This document shows, in pieces, positions 9,901-18,267 of a stretch of 64,000 nt of DNA. Numbering within the stretch: position 1 is the first letter of the stretch; each line of letters opens with the position of its first letter. Made by a program: the position numbers and the translations under genes. The stretch is taken from positions 22,060-86,059 of the forward strand of contig NZ_WBKP01000001.1 of NCBI RefSeq assembly GCF_009602465.1, in the 5' to 3' direction. The stretch comes from Cumulibacter manganitolerans. Lineage in GTDB: Bacteria > Actinomycetota > Actinomycetes > Mycobacteriales > Antricoccaceae. The notes under the pieces are model-generated. The model was not told the DNA's origin and did not search any database. It was given only the letters and a program-made list of their open reading frames with translations.

Positions 9901-10731
9901 TCAGTCCGCGGCACGCTCGCGGGAGCGATCCGGCGCGGGGTCGAGGGAGTCGGGCGCGGCGTCCCGCGAGTCGGCCACGACGTACCCCATCGACGACCCG
10001 TCCCGCTGGATGGGGTGCGACTCGACCGACGGTTCCTGCTCGGGCGAGGTCGGCAGGCTCCCGGTCTCGACCAGCTGGCGGGCGACCTGGGCGAGCTTGG
10101 TGTTCTCGTGGGAGGAGACCCGCCGCAGGACGTTGAACGACTGGTCCAGGCTGAGCTGGTAGCGCTCCATCAGCATGCCCTGCGCGATGCCGATCGTGTG
10201 CCGGGTGCTCAACGCGTTCTCCAGGCCACTGACGACGCGCGACGCGGCGAGCGCGCTGGAGGCGTGCACGCCGAACATGAGCGCGACCTCGACAGTCTCC
10301 CGATCGGCGAACCGGCCGCGCTGGAGGCTGTAGAGATTGAGGGCACCGGTGCGGCGCTCCTCGGTCTTCAGCGCGACGCTCAGCACCGACAGCACACCGA
10401 GGTCCGCCGCCTCCGCGCCCCAGCGCGGCCAGCGGCCATCGGTGTCGAGATCGCCGCTGCGCACCCACTCCTCGCGCTCGGCCGTCTCGACGGCGGCGCC
10501 CTCGAGCAGGTCGTACTGGTGCTGGTCGACTTGACGCGCGATGTCGGACGTGGCGCCGAGCGTGGCGAAACCGGCACGGCGTGACGCGTTCAGCGTCACG
10601 CTCGCCAGCTGCGCGTCCGGGATCACCTCCACCGCGAGAGAGACGATCGAGTCGACCGTCAGGTCCTCGTCGGTGTCCCGGTGGAGCCGGGCGGCGATCT
10701 CCGCCATGCGCAGACCGTCAGGGCCGTCCAT
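9901..10731 (-). CDS. GAF and ANTAR domain transcription antitermination regulator
   Basis: A 276-aa protein. A GAF sensor domain (about residues 15-160) is followed by an ANTAR RNA-binding domain (about 170-222), recognisable by the pattern with A-G-M-L-M, then LSLDQSFNVLRRVSS. ANTAR proteins bind paired hexaloop hairpins in nascent RNA and stop termination. The C-terminal tail of about 50 residues is acidic and disordered-looking. The ATG at 10731 has a GGAGG site 7 nt upstream. The target is unknown. It is divergent from the MMPL gene with a 214-bp shared region. The ligand for the GAF domain is not predictable. Confidence 0.88.
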   Translation of the reverse strand: MDGPDGLRMAEIAARLHRDTDEDLTVDSIVSLAVEVIPDAQLASVTLNASRRAGFATLGATSDIARQVDQHQYDLLEGAAVETAEREEWVRSGDLDTDGRWPRWGAEAADLGVLSVLSVALKTEERRTGALNLYSLQRGRFADRETVEVALMFGVHASSALAASRVVSGLENALSTRHTIGIAQGMLMERYQLSLDQSFNVLRRVSSHENTKLAQVARQLVETGSLPTSPEQEPSVESHPIQRDGSSMGYVVADSRDAAPDSLDPAPDRSRERAAD

Positions 10732-10945
10732 TACGTGTCCTCCACGTCGCCGCGACCTGTGATGGGCGTCTGCTCCGCCCGGTGGCCGGCTGATGGCAAC
10801 GGTGCAATAGAAATACCATTCGCGCGACGGTGGATCGCACAGGGTGAGCCGATTTCCGGCCCGCACCCATCCGCGGCCGGGCCGGTTACGAATACGCTGG
10901 CAAGGGTTCGTTCGACCGCCGTTATCTCTGGATTGTGGAGCACAG

Positions 10946-13141
10946 ATGCCTGCTACGCCCCCCGGACGCCGCGAGGCGCAGACTCGCGACACCACTCCTC
11001 GTCGGTGGCGCCGCGGGGTGCTCGGAGCGCTGGTGATTCTCGGGTGGCTGGCGATCGCCGGGATCGGTGGACCGACCATGGGCAAGCTGTCCCAGGTGTC
11101 CACCAACGACGCCTCGGCGTTCTTGCCGGCGTCCGCCGAGTCGGTCCGCGCGAGCGAGAAGCTCCGTGAGCTCGACGACTCGGGAGCGCTGCCGGCGCTC
11201 GTGACGGTTCTCGATGCCGAAGCGCAGAAGGCCGCCTTCGGAGGAGCGCCGCCGGCCGGTCCGCCCGGTGCGGCGTACGCCGCGCAGATCGTCGGCAAGG
11301 TGACGGTCGACGGGACCCCGCTCACCGAGCTGCTCGCCGCCAACCAGCCGTCGCTCGCGCTGCCGGCGAACGACGGATCGGGCGTGCTGCTGATCATTCC
11401 GCTGGACTCCTCGAAGATGGCGCAGCTCATCGACGGCGAGAAGACGTATCTGGAAGCCACCGTTGCGGCGTTGCGTGCCCAGGTCCCGGACGCGACCGGC
11501 GCGCAGACGGTGCACGTCACCGGACCGGCCGGGTACGCGACCGATCTCGGCGCGGCGTTCGGCGGCATCGACGGCCTGCTGCTGCTGGTCACCCTCGGCG
11601 TCGTGCTGCTGATCCTGCTGGTCGTCTACCGGTCGGTGATCCTGCCGTTCCTCGTGCTGTTCTCCTCGGTGACCGGTCTCGCGCTCGCCGGGCTGATCGT
11701 GTACCTGCTGGCGAAGGCCGACATCATCGTGCTGAACGGCCAGTCCCAGGGCATCCTGTCGATCCTCGTCATCGGCGCGGCCACCGACTACAGCCTGCTG
11801 CTGGTCTCCCGCTACCGCGAGGAGCTGGAGAAGCACGACCGGCCGTTCGACGCGATCAAGGCCGCGTGGCGGGCGTGCGTCGAGCCGATCGCGGCCTCCG
11901 CGGGCACCGTTATCGCGGGCCTGCTGTGCCTGCTGCTGTCGGACCTCAACTCCAACCGCGGTCTCGGCCCGGTCGGGGCCATCGGCATCGTCGCATCCGT
12001 GGCGGTGTCGCTGACCTTCCTCCCGGCGCTGCTGATGCTCGGCCGCTGGGTGTTCTGGCCGCGCATCTCGCACGCCGGCGAGCACCGCGCGGAGTCCCAC
12101 GGCGTGTGGACGCGCATCGCGGGCAGCGTCGAGCGGAACCCGCGGCGGATCTGGATCACCGTGGGCGCCGTCCTGATCGCCTTCTGCTTCGCCGTCCCCA
12201 CTTTCAAGGCCGAGGGCACCGCGGACGCCGACGTGTTCCTCACCAAGGTGGACGCCGTCGACGGACAGCGCGCGCTGCAGGAGCACTTCGACGCCGGAGC
12301 CGCCGACCCGCTGCGCGTGGTCATCGCCGCGGACAAGGCGCCCGAGCTGGTCGACAAGCTCGGCGGCACGAACGGCGTCGCGAGCGCCACCGTCGGCCAG
12401 GGTCAGACGGACGACGGCCGCACCGAGGTCGTGGTCGTGCCCACCGATCCCGACAAGGCGCAGCAATTGGTGGAGCCGGTGCGCGACGTCGCGCATGCCG
12501 TCGATCGGGACGCCCTGGTCGGGGGCGATCCGGCCGTCAAGTACGACACGAAGGAGACGTCGCAGCAGGATCTGCGGATCATCATCCCGATCGTGCTCAC
12601 CGTGGTGCTCGTCATCCTGATGATGCTGCTGCGGGCGGTGGTCGCCCCGCTGATGCTGATCGTGGCGACGGTGGTCTCGTTCGGGACCGCGCTCGGTGTC
12701 TCGGCGCTGCTGTTCAACCACGTCTTCGACTTCCCCGGATCGGACCCCGCGGTACCGCTCATCGGCTTCATCTTCCTGGTGGCGCTCGGGGTCGACTACT
12801 CGATCTTCCTCATGACGCGCGCCCGCGAGGAGGTGGGCCGCCTCGGCCCGCGTGCGGGCGTGACGCGGGCGCTCACGGTCACCGGCGGCGTGATCACCAG
12901 CGCCGGTGTGGTGCTCGCGGCGACGTTCGGGACGCTCGCGGTCATCCCGCTGCTGTTCCTCGCCCAGCTGGCATTCGTGGTGGCCTTCGGGGTCCTGCTC
13001 GACACCCTGATCGTGCGCACCCTGCTGGTGCCGGCGCTGGCGATCGACGCCGGGCGCTTCACGTGGTGGCCGTCGAAGCTCTCCCACCGCACGCCAGCGC
13101 AGGACGCCGCCCCCGAAGAACGCGAGCTGGTCGACCGGTAG
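10946..13141 (+). CDS. MMPL-family (RND superfamily) transporter
   Basis: A 731-aa membrane protein of MmpL type, with two homologous halves. One membrane helix near residues 23-40 is followed by an extracytoplasmic loop, then five helices (about 185-365) containing GAATDYSLLLVSRYREEL. A second loop precedes five more helices (about 540-705) with the matching VALGVDYSIFLMTRAREE. The paired Asp-Tyr motifs are the proton-relay residues of this family. MmpL proteins export lipids, glycolipids or siderophores. ATG 10946 is chosen because it has GTGGAG upstream and begins a normal cytoplasmic N-terminus. No lipid-biosynthesis genes are adjacent, so the cargo is unknown. Confidence 0.92.
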   Translation: MPATPPGRREAQTRDTTPRRWRRGVLGALVILGWLAIAGIGGPTMGKLSQVSTNDASAFLPASAESVRASEKLRELDDSGALPALVTVLDAEAQKAAFGGAPPAGPPGAAYAAQIVGKVTVDGTPLTELLAANQPSLALPANDGSGVLLIIPLDSSKMAQLIDGEKTYLEATVAALRAQVPDATGAQTVHVTGPAGYATDLGAAFGGIDGLLLLVTLGVVLLILLVVYRSVILPFLVLFSSVTGLALAGLIVYLLAKADIIVLNGQSQGILSILVIGAATDYSLLLVSRYREELEKHDRPFDAIKAAWRACVEPIAASAGTVIAGLLCLLLSDLNSNRGLGPVGAIGIVASVAVSLTFLPALLMLGRWVFWPRISHAGEHRAESHGVWTRIAGSVERNPRRIWITVGAVLIAFCFAVPTFKAEGTADADVFLTKVDAVDGQRALQEHFDAGAADPLRVVIAADKAPELVDKLGGTNGVASATVGQGQTDDGRTEVVVVPTDPDKAQQLVEPVRDVAHAVDRDALVGGDPAVKYDTKETSQQDLRIIIPIVLTVVLVILMMLLRAVVAPLMLIVATVVSFGTALGVSALLFNHVFDFPGSDPAVPLIGFIFLVALGVDYSIFLMTRAREEVGRLGPRAGVTRALTVTGGVITSAGVVLAATFGTLAVIPLLFLAQLAFVVAFGVLLDTLIVRTLLVPALAIDAGRFTWWPSKLSHRTPAQDAAPEERELVDR

Positions 13142-13243
13142 GCCGCGCGGCCGCTGCGGGATCGCGGTGTACCGAGCGAGCGTTCGGCGTCCGCTACGGT
13201 ACGGATGGCGCAGGACGTGGCGCGCCCACCGAGCGGAGGCCTC

Positions 13244-14452
13244 ATGAGCGAGCTGTTGTTTTCCGGACTGAAGGTGATCGACTGCGGCAGCTACATCGCC
13301 GCGCCGGCGGCGACGATGATCCTGGCCGACCTCGGCGCGGACGTCGTGAAGATCGAGCCACTGGGCGCCGGTGACCCCTACCGGCAGGTCCACCGGCTAC
13401 CGGGGAATCCGGCGGCCGACCTCGACTACGGGAGCCTGCTGGACAACCGCGGCAAGCGCGGCCTGGCGATCGACCTGGCCGGGGACGACGGCCGCGACGT
13501 GCTGCGTCGCCTCGTCACCGCGGCCGACGTCTTCGTCACCAACTACCCGATCGCGGCGCGTGGACGTCTCGGCATCGACGAGGCATCGCTCGTCGCGCTG
13601 AACGAGCGGCTGATCTACGGCTCGTTCACGGCGTACGGCGAGAAGGGCGAGGAGGCGACGAAGCCGGGCTTCGACACCACCGCGTACTGGAGCCGCTCGG
13701 GGCTGATGGACCAGGTGCGCACCGACGGCGCCGCGGTGCCGGCGCGGTCGGTCGCGGGAATGGGCGACCACCCGTCCGCGATGAGCATGTACGCCGGGAT
13801 CGTCACCGCACTGCTACAGCGCGAGCGCACCGGCAAGGGCACCGTGGTCCGCTCGTCGCTGCTGGCGAACGGGTTGTGGGCGAACGGCTTCCTTGGAACC
13901 GCGGCGTTGAACGCCGCCCCGTTCACGCCGCGGCCGCCGCGTGAGGAGGCGATGAACGCGCTGACCTGTCACTACCGGTGCGCCGACGACGCGTGGATCG
14001 TGCTCGCCGTGCTGAACGAGGAGCGGCAGTGGCCGCTGCTGGCGGACGGCCTCGGGCTGAGCCACCTCAAGGACGATCCCCGCTTCCTGACCAAGCCCGA
14101 CCGGCTGGCGAGCTCGCGCGAGCTGGTGGCGTGCTTCGACGAGGCGTTCGGCGCGCGGCCGCGGGCGCACTGGGTGGAGGTGCTGCGGGCCGCAGGCATC
14201 GTCTTCGAGATGGTCGCGACGCCGCAGGACATCCACGACGACCTGCAGGCGCGGACTAACGGGTACGTCGTCGACTATCCGGCGCTGCCCGGTGTGCGGT
14301 CCGTGGCGACCCCGTTCTTCGTCGACGGCGTGCCGACCGCGCCGGCGTCGCCGCCCCCGTCGCCGGGGCAGCACACTGCCGAGCTGCTCGCCGAGCTCGG
14401 CTACGCCGACGCGGACATAGCCCGGATGCGCGCCACCGGCACCATCGCCTGA
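13244..14452 (+). CDS. Class III (family III) CoA-transferase, CaiB/BaiF type
   Basis: A 402-aa protein that should move CoA between carboxylic acids. It shows the family start GLKVIDCGSYIAAP, LADLGADVVKIE, the RGKRGLAIDL segment and GMGDHPSAM, which includes the conserved catalytic aspartate. The ATG at 13244 has GCGGAGG upstream; an earlier in-frame ATG at 13205 lies 13 codons upstream without a good site. It follows the MMPL gene by 102 bp. The substrate is unknown; homologues act on formyl-, carnitine-, bile-acid- or arylsuccinyl-CoA. The 3' side is a repeat-rich intergenic stretch. Confidence 0.92.
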   Translation: MSELLFSGLKVIDCGSYIAAPAATMILADLGADVVKIEPLGAGDPYRQVHRLPGNPAADLDYGSLLDNRGKRGLAIDLAGDDGRDVLRRLVTAADVFVTNYPIAARGRLGIDEASLVALNERLIYGSFTAYGEKGEEATKPGFDTTAYWSRSGLMDQVRTDGAAVPARSVAGMGDHPSAMSMYAGIVTALLQRERTGKGTVVRSSLLANGLWANGFLGTAALNAAPFTPRPPREEAMNALTCHYRCADDAWIVLAVLNEERQWPLLADGLGLSHLKDDPRFLTKPDRLASSRELVACFDEAFGARPRAHWVEVLRAAGIVFEMVATPQDIHDDLQARTNGYVVDYPALPGVRSVATPFFVDGVPTAPASPPPSPGQHTAELLAELGYADADIARMRATGTIA

Positions 14453-14502
14453 CCCCGTTCCTACCGCCGCTGAACCGCCTCAGAGGTGCGCCGAGCGCGC
14501 GA

Positions 14503-14582
14503 CGTCTCGACGTCGGGCTCGTTCCTCGCCCTCGCTCTACGTCTCGACGTCGGGCTCGTTCCTCGCCCTCGCTCGACGACCG
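14503..14582. repeat. Two tandem type II intergenic repeats
   Basis: A 34-base unit beginning CGTCTCGACGTCGGGCTCG and ending CTCGCCCTCGCT occurs at 14503-14536 and again, identically, at 14540-14573. The second continues into CGACGACCG as in full-length copies. This starts a 453-bp stretch without a gene (14453-14905) that holds only repeats. A 25-base block AGAGCCGGCCCGCCCCCCG... occurs at 14586-14610 and at 14767-14791. Confidence 0.8.
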
Positions 14583-14665
14583 TGAAGAGCCGGCCCGCCC
14601 CCCGACGGTCATCGAGACGCCCACCGGTCACCGAGCGGCCTCCAACGGTCGCCGCCCCCCCCCGA

Positions 14666-14739
14666 TGGTCGTCGAGCGAGCGGAGCCGCTAGGCGCAGCG
14701 ACGTCGAGACGCCGTGGGTCGCTGGTTCACCGCCACCAC
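14666..14739 (+). repeat. 74-bp direct repeat, copy A
   Basis: A 74-base sequence made of a type I intergenic repeat (ending GACGTCGAGACG) plus a 28-base flank beginning CCGTGGGTCGCTGG. An identical copy occurs at 14803-14876, 137 bp away. The flank is part of the duplicated unit, so this is a local duplication rather than two separate insertions. Confidence 0.85.
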
Positions 14740-14802
14740 CGACCGGCCCCCGCGCGACGACCGGAAAGAGCCGGCCCGCCCCCCGACGGTCGGGCCCCTC
14801 AG

Positions 14803-14876
14803 TGGTCGTCGAGCGAGCGGAGCCGCTAGGCGCAGCGACGTCGAGACGCCGTGGGTCGCTGGTTCACCGCCACCAC
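14803..14876 (+). repeat. 74-bp direct repeat, copy B
   Basis: Second, identical copy of the 74-base unit at 14666-14739. It lies 29 bp past the 3' end of the convergent DUF427 gene. Together with the 25-base AGAGCCGGCC block it shows that about 137 bp was duplicated here and then diverged between the conserved blocks. Confidence 0.85.
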
Positions 14877-14905
14877 GGACCGGCCGCCGCGCAACGACCG
14901 CCTGA

Positions 14906-15751
14906 TCACTCGCCGGACCACGGCGAGCGGGGACGCTCCTGCGGGACGCCGTCCACGCTGATGTCCACGCGCTCGTTGTAGAAGCAGACGAGGTCCTTGA
15001 CCGGGACGGCGTAGTTGTCGGGCTCCTCGTAGCTCCACGCGACGTCGTCGACCCGGGTGCCACCGACGTCGGCCGACCAGTACCGGGCGCGCCCCTTGTA
15101 GGCGCAGATCGACGTCGAGTCGGACGGCGTCAGCAGGTCCATGCGGACGTCGTCGCGTGGTAGGTAGTAGCGCGTCGGCAGGTAGGTCTCGAAGAGCATC
15201 ACCGAGCGGGTCGAGTCGGCGACCGTCTCGCCGGCGATCTGCACGGTGATCCGCCGCGAGCTGCGCCGCGTATCGACGGTCTTGAACGGATCACGTGGAT
15301 GGCCTACCAGGACCTCGTCCTCCTCCCGCCACTCGTCGAAGGCCGCGAAGTCGACGATCACGTAGCCGTCGAAGTCGCCGTCGCCGGGTTGGAACGCAGC
15401 GTCGGCGAGCGTTGCGGTGGCCGTCCGGACGTCGTACGTCGTCCCCGCCGTGGTGTGCATGCGGAAGCCGGTCCGCGGGTCGAGCACCGGCGGACCGTCG
15501 CCCATTCGCACGGCGCGTTCGGCGCCGCCGGCACCCTCGGCGGCCGGTGCACCCTCGACCAGGGAGCCGGCGAGGTCCTCGATCGGGACGGCGTACGACG
15601 GGACGACGCGGCGTGGTTCCCACACGATCCGGGCCCGCGTCGTGTCGATCACCGGCCGGCCGCCGGCGAACGCCTGAATGCGCTTCGCCTCGGGATGCCA
15701 GCGCAGCTGCGGGAGGGCGGCGAACTCGTGATCGGCGAACCGAAGTGCCAT
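14906..15751 (-). CDS. Double DUF427-domain protein
   Basis: A 281-aa protein with two tandem DUF427 domains, about residues 25-130 and 160-270. Each shows the W-E-x-R or Y-x-P strand pattern; the second carries TSICAYKGRARYWS and VAWSYEEPD, typical of the family. DUF427 proteins are small beta-rich cytoplasmic proteins of unknown function common in actinobacteria. The ATG at 15751 opens directly on conserved sequence. It is flanked on both sides by intergenic repeats and appears monocistronic. No role is assigned. Confidence 0.85.
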   Translation of the reverse strand: MALRFADHEFAALPQLRWHPEAKRIQAFAGGRPVIDTTRARIVWEPRRVVPSYAVPIEDLAGSLVEGAPAAEGAGGAERAVRMGDGPPVLDPRTGFRMHTTAGTTYDVRTATATLADAAFQPGDGDFDGYVIVDFAAFDEWREEDEVLVGHPRDPFKTVDTRRSSRRITVQIAGETVADSTRSVMLFETYLPTRYYLPRDDVRMDLLTPSDSTSICAYKGRARYWSADVGGTRVDDVAWSYEEPDNYAVPVKDLVCFYNERVDISVDGVPQERPRSPWSGE

Positions 15752-15858
15752 TCCCCGACTGTCCTCCGCGTGCAGCGGCCGGTCAACAACCGCCGCGCCG
15801 TGGAGCGGTCCTCCCTCACGGTGGCCGAGCCGTGATTCGACGAACTGTCGGCTTGCGG

Positions 15859-15905
15859 CGTCTCGACGTCGCTCCGCCTATCGGCTCCGCTCGCTCGACG
15901 ACCGT
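15859..15905. repeat. Type I intergenic repeat (inverted copy)
   Basis: Copy of the type I repeat in reverse orientation: CGTCTCGACGTCGCTCCG, then CCTATCGG (one base different from the usual CCTAGCGG), then CTCGCTCGACGACCG. It lies between the DUF427 gene and tRNA-Leu, an interval (15752-16024) that otherwise holds no gene. Confidence 0.8.
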
Positions 15906-16024
15906 TGTTTGCCCTGTCGACGTCGTTACCGGCGAGACGTAGCTACCGCAGCGGGCCCGCCCCGGGTGTCGAGGCCCCCGCAGCGGTCGTTGACGTGCGT
16001 GGTAGCCTTGCTCGTCGTAGTCAC

Positions 16025-16110
16025 GGGCAAGTGGCGGAATGGCAGACGCGCTGGCTTCAGGTGCCAGTGTCCGCAAGGACGTGGGGGTTCAAGTCCCCCC
16101 TTGCCCACCA
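16025..16110 (+). tRNA. tRNA-Leu (CAG)
   Basis: Acceptor GGGCAAG (16025-16031) pairs with CTTGCCC (16100-16106), followed by A and an encoded CCA. The anticodon arm is CTGGC-TTCAGGT-GCCAG with anticodon CAG at 16058-16060. A long variable arm (TGTCCGCAAGGACG) marks a class II tRNA, and the T arm GGGGGTTCAAGTCCCCC follows. It reads CUG, the main leucine codon in this GC-rich genome. A TAGCCT box at 16003-16008 is a possible -10 element. A terminator hairpin follows at 16114. Confidence 0.97.
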
Positions 16111-16113
16111 CCT

Positions 16114-16141
16114 AACCGCTCGAGCGACAGCTCGGGCGGTT
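16114..16141 (+). terminator. Terminator after tRNA-Leu
   Basis: Inverted repeat AACCGCTCGAGC / GCTCGGGCGGTT around loop GACA, with one mismatched pair, followed by T-rich CTTGGTTTCT. It begins 3 bases after the CCA end of tRNA-Leu, the expected place for a factor-independent terminator. Confidence 0.8.
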
Positions 16142-16201
16142 CTTGGTTTCTGCGATCGCAGTCGATCACCGGCGGCCGGCGGCGTGGGTAAGGTGGCCGC
16201 T

Positions 16202-16753
16202 GTGCCCGCCTCCGACCTGATCGTCGTCTCCGCCACGCGCGCCGAGGCGAAGTACGTGCCCCCTGGCCTGCGGCTGCTCATCTGCGGGATCGGCAAGACC
16301 GACGCCGCCATCGCCGTCACGCGGGCTGTTCTCGAGGTGGGGCCGACGGCGCGGGTCATCAACATCGGCACGGCGGGCGCGCTCCGTCCTGACGTCAGCG
16401 GGCTGTACCTGCCCTCGGTCGTGCGCATGCACGATGTGAGTGCCGCGGCGCTGCGCTCGATGGGCTACGACATCGTCGACGAGGTGGCCATCGAGGACGG
16501 CGACGGCAGCACCCTCGCCACCGGCGACAGCTTCATCTCCGACGCGGTCGTGCGCGACATCCTGGCGCGCGAGGCGCACATGGTCGACATGGAGGGCTTC
16601 GCGATCGCCCGGGCCTGCGCGCAGCTCGGCGTCCCGGTGCGCCTGGTCAAGCACATCAGCGACCAGGCCGACGAGTCGGCGATGAACTGGCCGCAGCTGG
16701 TCGATCGCAGCGCGCGAGCCCTCGGCGACTGGCTCCGCGACAACGTCGGCTGA
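16202..16753 (+). CDS. Nucleosidase (MTA/SAH nucleosidase-like)
   Basis: A 183-aa protein of the purine nucleoside phosphorylase/nucleosidase fold. It has LLICGIGKTDAA, VINIGTAGALRP, and DMEGFAIARAC with the substrate-binding Met-Glu, then SDQADESA with the catalytic Asp of nucleosidases. It would hydrolyse 5'-methylthioadenosine, S-adenosylhomocysteine or a related nucleoside such as futalosine; these cannot be separated by eye. It is shorter than E. coli MTAN (232 aa), as in the short actinobacterial branch. GTG 16202 is chosen for AAGGTGG just upstream; the frame is open back through the tRNA, which is not coding. Confidence 0.85.
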   Translation: MPASDLIVVSATRAEAKYVPPGLRLLICGIGKTDAAIAVTRAVLEVGPTARVINIGTAGALRPDVSGLYLPSVVRMHDVSAAALRSMGYDIVDEVAIEDGDGSTLATGDSFISDAVVRDILAREAHMVDMEGFAIARACAQLGVPVRLVKHISDQADESAMNWPQLVDRSARALGDWLRDNVG

Positions 16754-16850
16754 GCGAGCCGACCCGAGCCCGCTGCTCGACGGTTCCGGCTGTCGGTCCT
16801 CGGCAGTAGCGTGACTCGTGGCAGGCAAGCAAGCAGGAACGGAGCGAACC

Positions 16851-17252
16851 ATGGCCATCAATTTCAGCGCGTACCTCGCCTTCTCGGGTGAGACTCCCGA
16901 GGCCCTCGAGTTCTACAAGTCGGTGTTCGGCGGCACGGTCGACCTGAACAAGTTCGGCGAGATGGGCGCCGGAGCGGGCTTCGACCCGGACGCCATCATG
17001 CACGGACAGCTGACCACCGACGCCGGCTGGACCCTCATGGCCGCCGACTCCACCAAGCCCGGTGACGAGCTCGTCCGCGGTGGATCCACCCTCACCCTCT
17101 GGGGCGACGAGCACGAGACGATGGAGCAGCAGTTCAAGAAGCTGGCCGAGGGCGGCACCATCGGCACCCCGCTGGAGAAGCAGATGTGGGGAGCGGTGTA
17201 CGGCGACCTCACCGACAAGTTCGGCATCACCTGGTCGTTCAACATCGGCTAG
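16851..17252 (+). CDS. VOC/glyoxalase-fold protein (PhnB-like)
   Basis: A 133-aa protein starting INFSAYLAFSGETPEALEFYKSVFGG, the usual opening of PhnB/3-demethylubiquinone methyltransferase-like VOC proteins, and ending in WGAVYGDLTDKFGITWSFNIG. Most members have no known activity; some bind metals or small toxins. ATG 16851 is preferred over the in-frame upstream start at 16818 because it has GGAGCG upstream and begins at conserved sequence. It is convergent with exonuclease III, 22 bp away. Confidence 0.9.
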   Translation: MAINFSAYLAFSGETPEALEFYKSVFGGTVDLNKFGEMGAGAGFDPDAIMHGQLTTDAGWTLMAADSTKPGDELVRGGSTLTLWGDEHETMEQQFKKLAEGGTIGTPLEKQMWGAVYGDLTDKFGITWSFNIG

Positions 17253-17274
17253 CGGTGCGCCGACCGGCGAGGCA

Positions 17275-18126
17275 CTAGGCCTGCGGCAGCCGTCCGGTCC
17301 TGGCCACGCGCGACGGCGGCGGCACGACGGGTCCGATGTCGCCGTCCGGTGCCTCGTCGAGGTCCACGATCACCGGCGCGTGATCGCTCGGCCGGGTCCC
17401 CTTGCGGGCCTGGCGATCGACCCACGCCGCGCGCACGCGCTCGGCGACCGGGTCCGAGGCCAGCACGAGGTCGATGCGCATGCCCAGGTCCTTGTGGAAC
17501 ATGCCGCCGCGGTAGTCCCAGTACGTGAAGACGCGGCTGTCGGGCCACCGCTCGCGGACGACGTCCCGCAGGCCCGCGTCATGCAGCCGGACCAGGGCGG
17601 CCCGCTCCGGTCCGGTCACGTGCGTGTGCCCGACGTACGCCGCCGGGTCGAAGACGTCCTGGTCGGCCGGCGCGATGTTGACGTCCCCGCACACCACCTG
17701 CGCGGCGGGCCCGGCGGCGACCACTGCGCGCAACGCCTCGAGCCACTCCAGCTTGTAGCGGTAGTGTTCCGAGTCCGGCGTCCGTCCGTTGGGCACGTAG
17801 ACCGAGCGGACGACGACGTCCGCACAGGTCGCCGACACCATCCGGGCCTCTTGCCCCGGGAACCCGGGGCCGCCGGGCAGACCGGCGATGACGTCCGACA
17901 GGCCGACCCGCGACAGGATCGCCACCCCGTTCCACTGCGCCTGGCCGTGCGCCGCGATCTGGTAGCCACGCGCCGTCAGCTCGTCGCCGAGCAGCTCGTG
18001 GAACGCCTCCTCGGTCACCTTCAGCTCCTGCAGGCAGACGACGTCCGGGCCCCGCTCGTCCAGCCACGGCAGCAGCCGATCGACGCGTTGCTTGACTGAG
18101 TTGACGTTCCAGGTCGCGATCCGCAC
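17275..18126 (-). CDS. xth: Exodeoxyribonuclease III
   Basis: A 283-aa endonuclease/exonuclease/phosphatase-fold enzyme that cuts at abasic sites and trims 3' ends in base-excision repair. It shows the family motifs in order: TWNVNSVK, CLQELKV (metal-binding Glu), GWNGVAI-like QWNGVAILSR, VYVPNGR, GDVNIAP (catalytic Asp/Asn), YWDYRGG and the final SDHAPV with catalytic His. The GTG start at 18126 gives the canonical RIATWNVNS beginning, with GGTGGGCGG upstream. It is divergent from ilvD with 141 bp between them. Confidence 0.95.
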   Translation of the reverse strand: MRIATWNVNSVKQRVDRLLPWLDERGPDVVCLQELKVTEEAFHELLGDELTARGYQIAAHGQAQWNGVAILSRVGLSDVIAGLPGGPGFPGQEARMVSATCADVVVRSVYVPNGRTPDSEHYRYKLEWLEALRAVVAAGPAAQVVCGDVNIAPADQDVFDPAAYVGHTHVTGPERAALVRLHDAGLRDVVRERWPDSRVFTYWDYRGGMFHKDLGMRIDLVLASDPVAERVRAAWVDRQARKGTRPSDHAPVIVDLDEAPDGDIGPVVPPPSRVARTGRLPQA

Positions 18127-18267
18127 CCGCCCACCGTATGCCGCCCCCCGGAGTCGGCGCGCGCTCCCTGAGGCGGGGCGCCCGCGGCCGCGACGCGCCC
18201 GGCGGTTGACAAGCAGCGGCCGGGCGTCGATGTTCGAGGTACTGACCGACGACCCGGAGGCATCGCG

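Noticed and set aside
16025-16110. tRNA-Leu as an integration site
   Set aside because: No integrase gene and no second copy of the tRNA 3' end were seen in the window.
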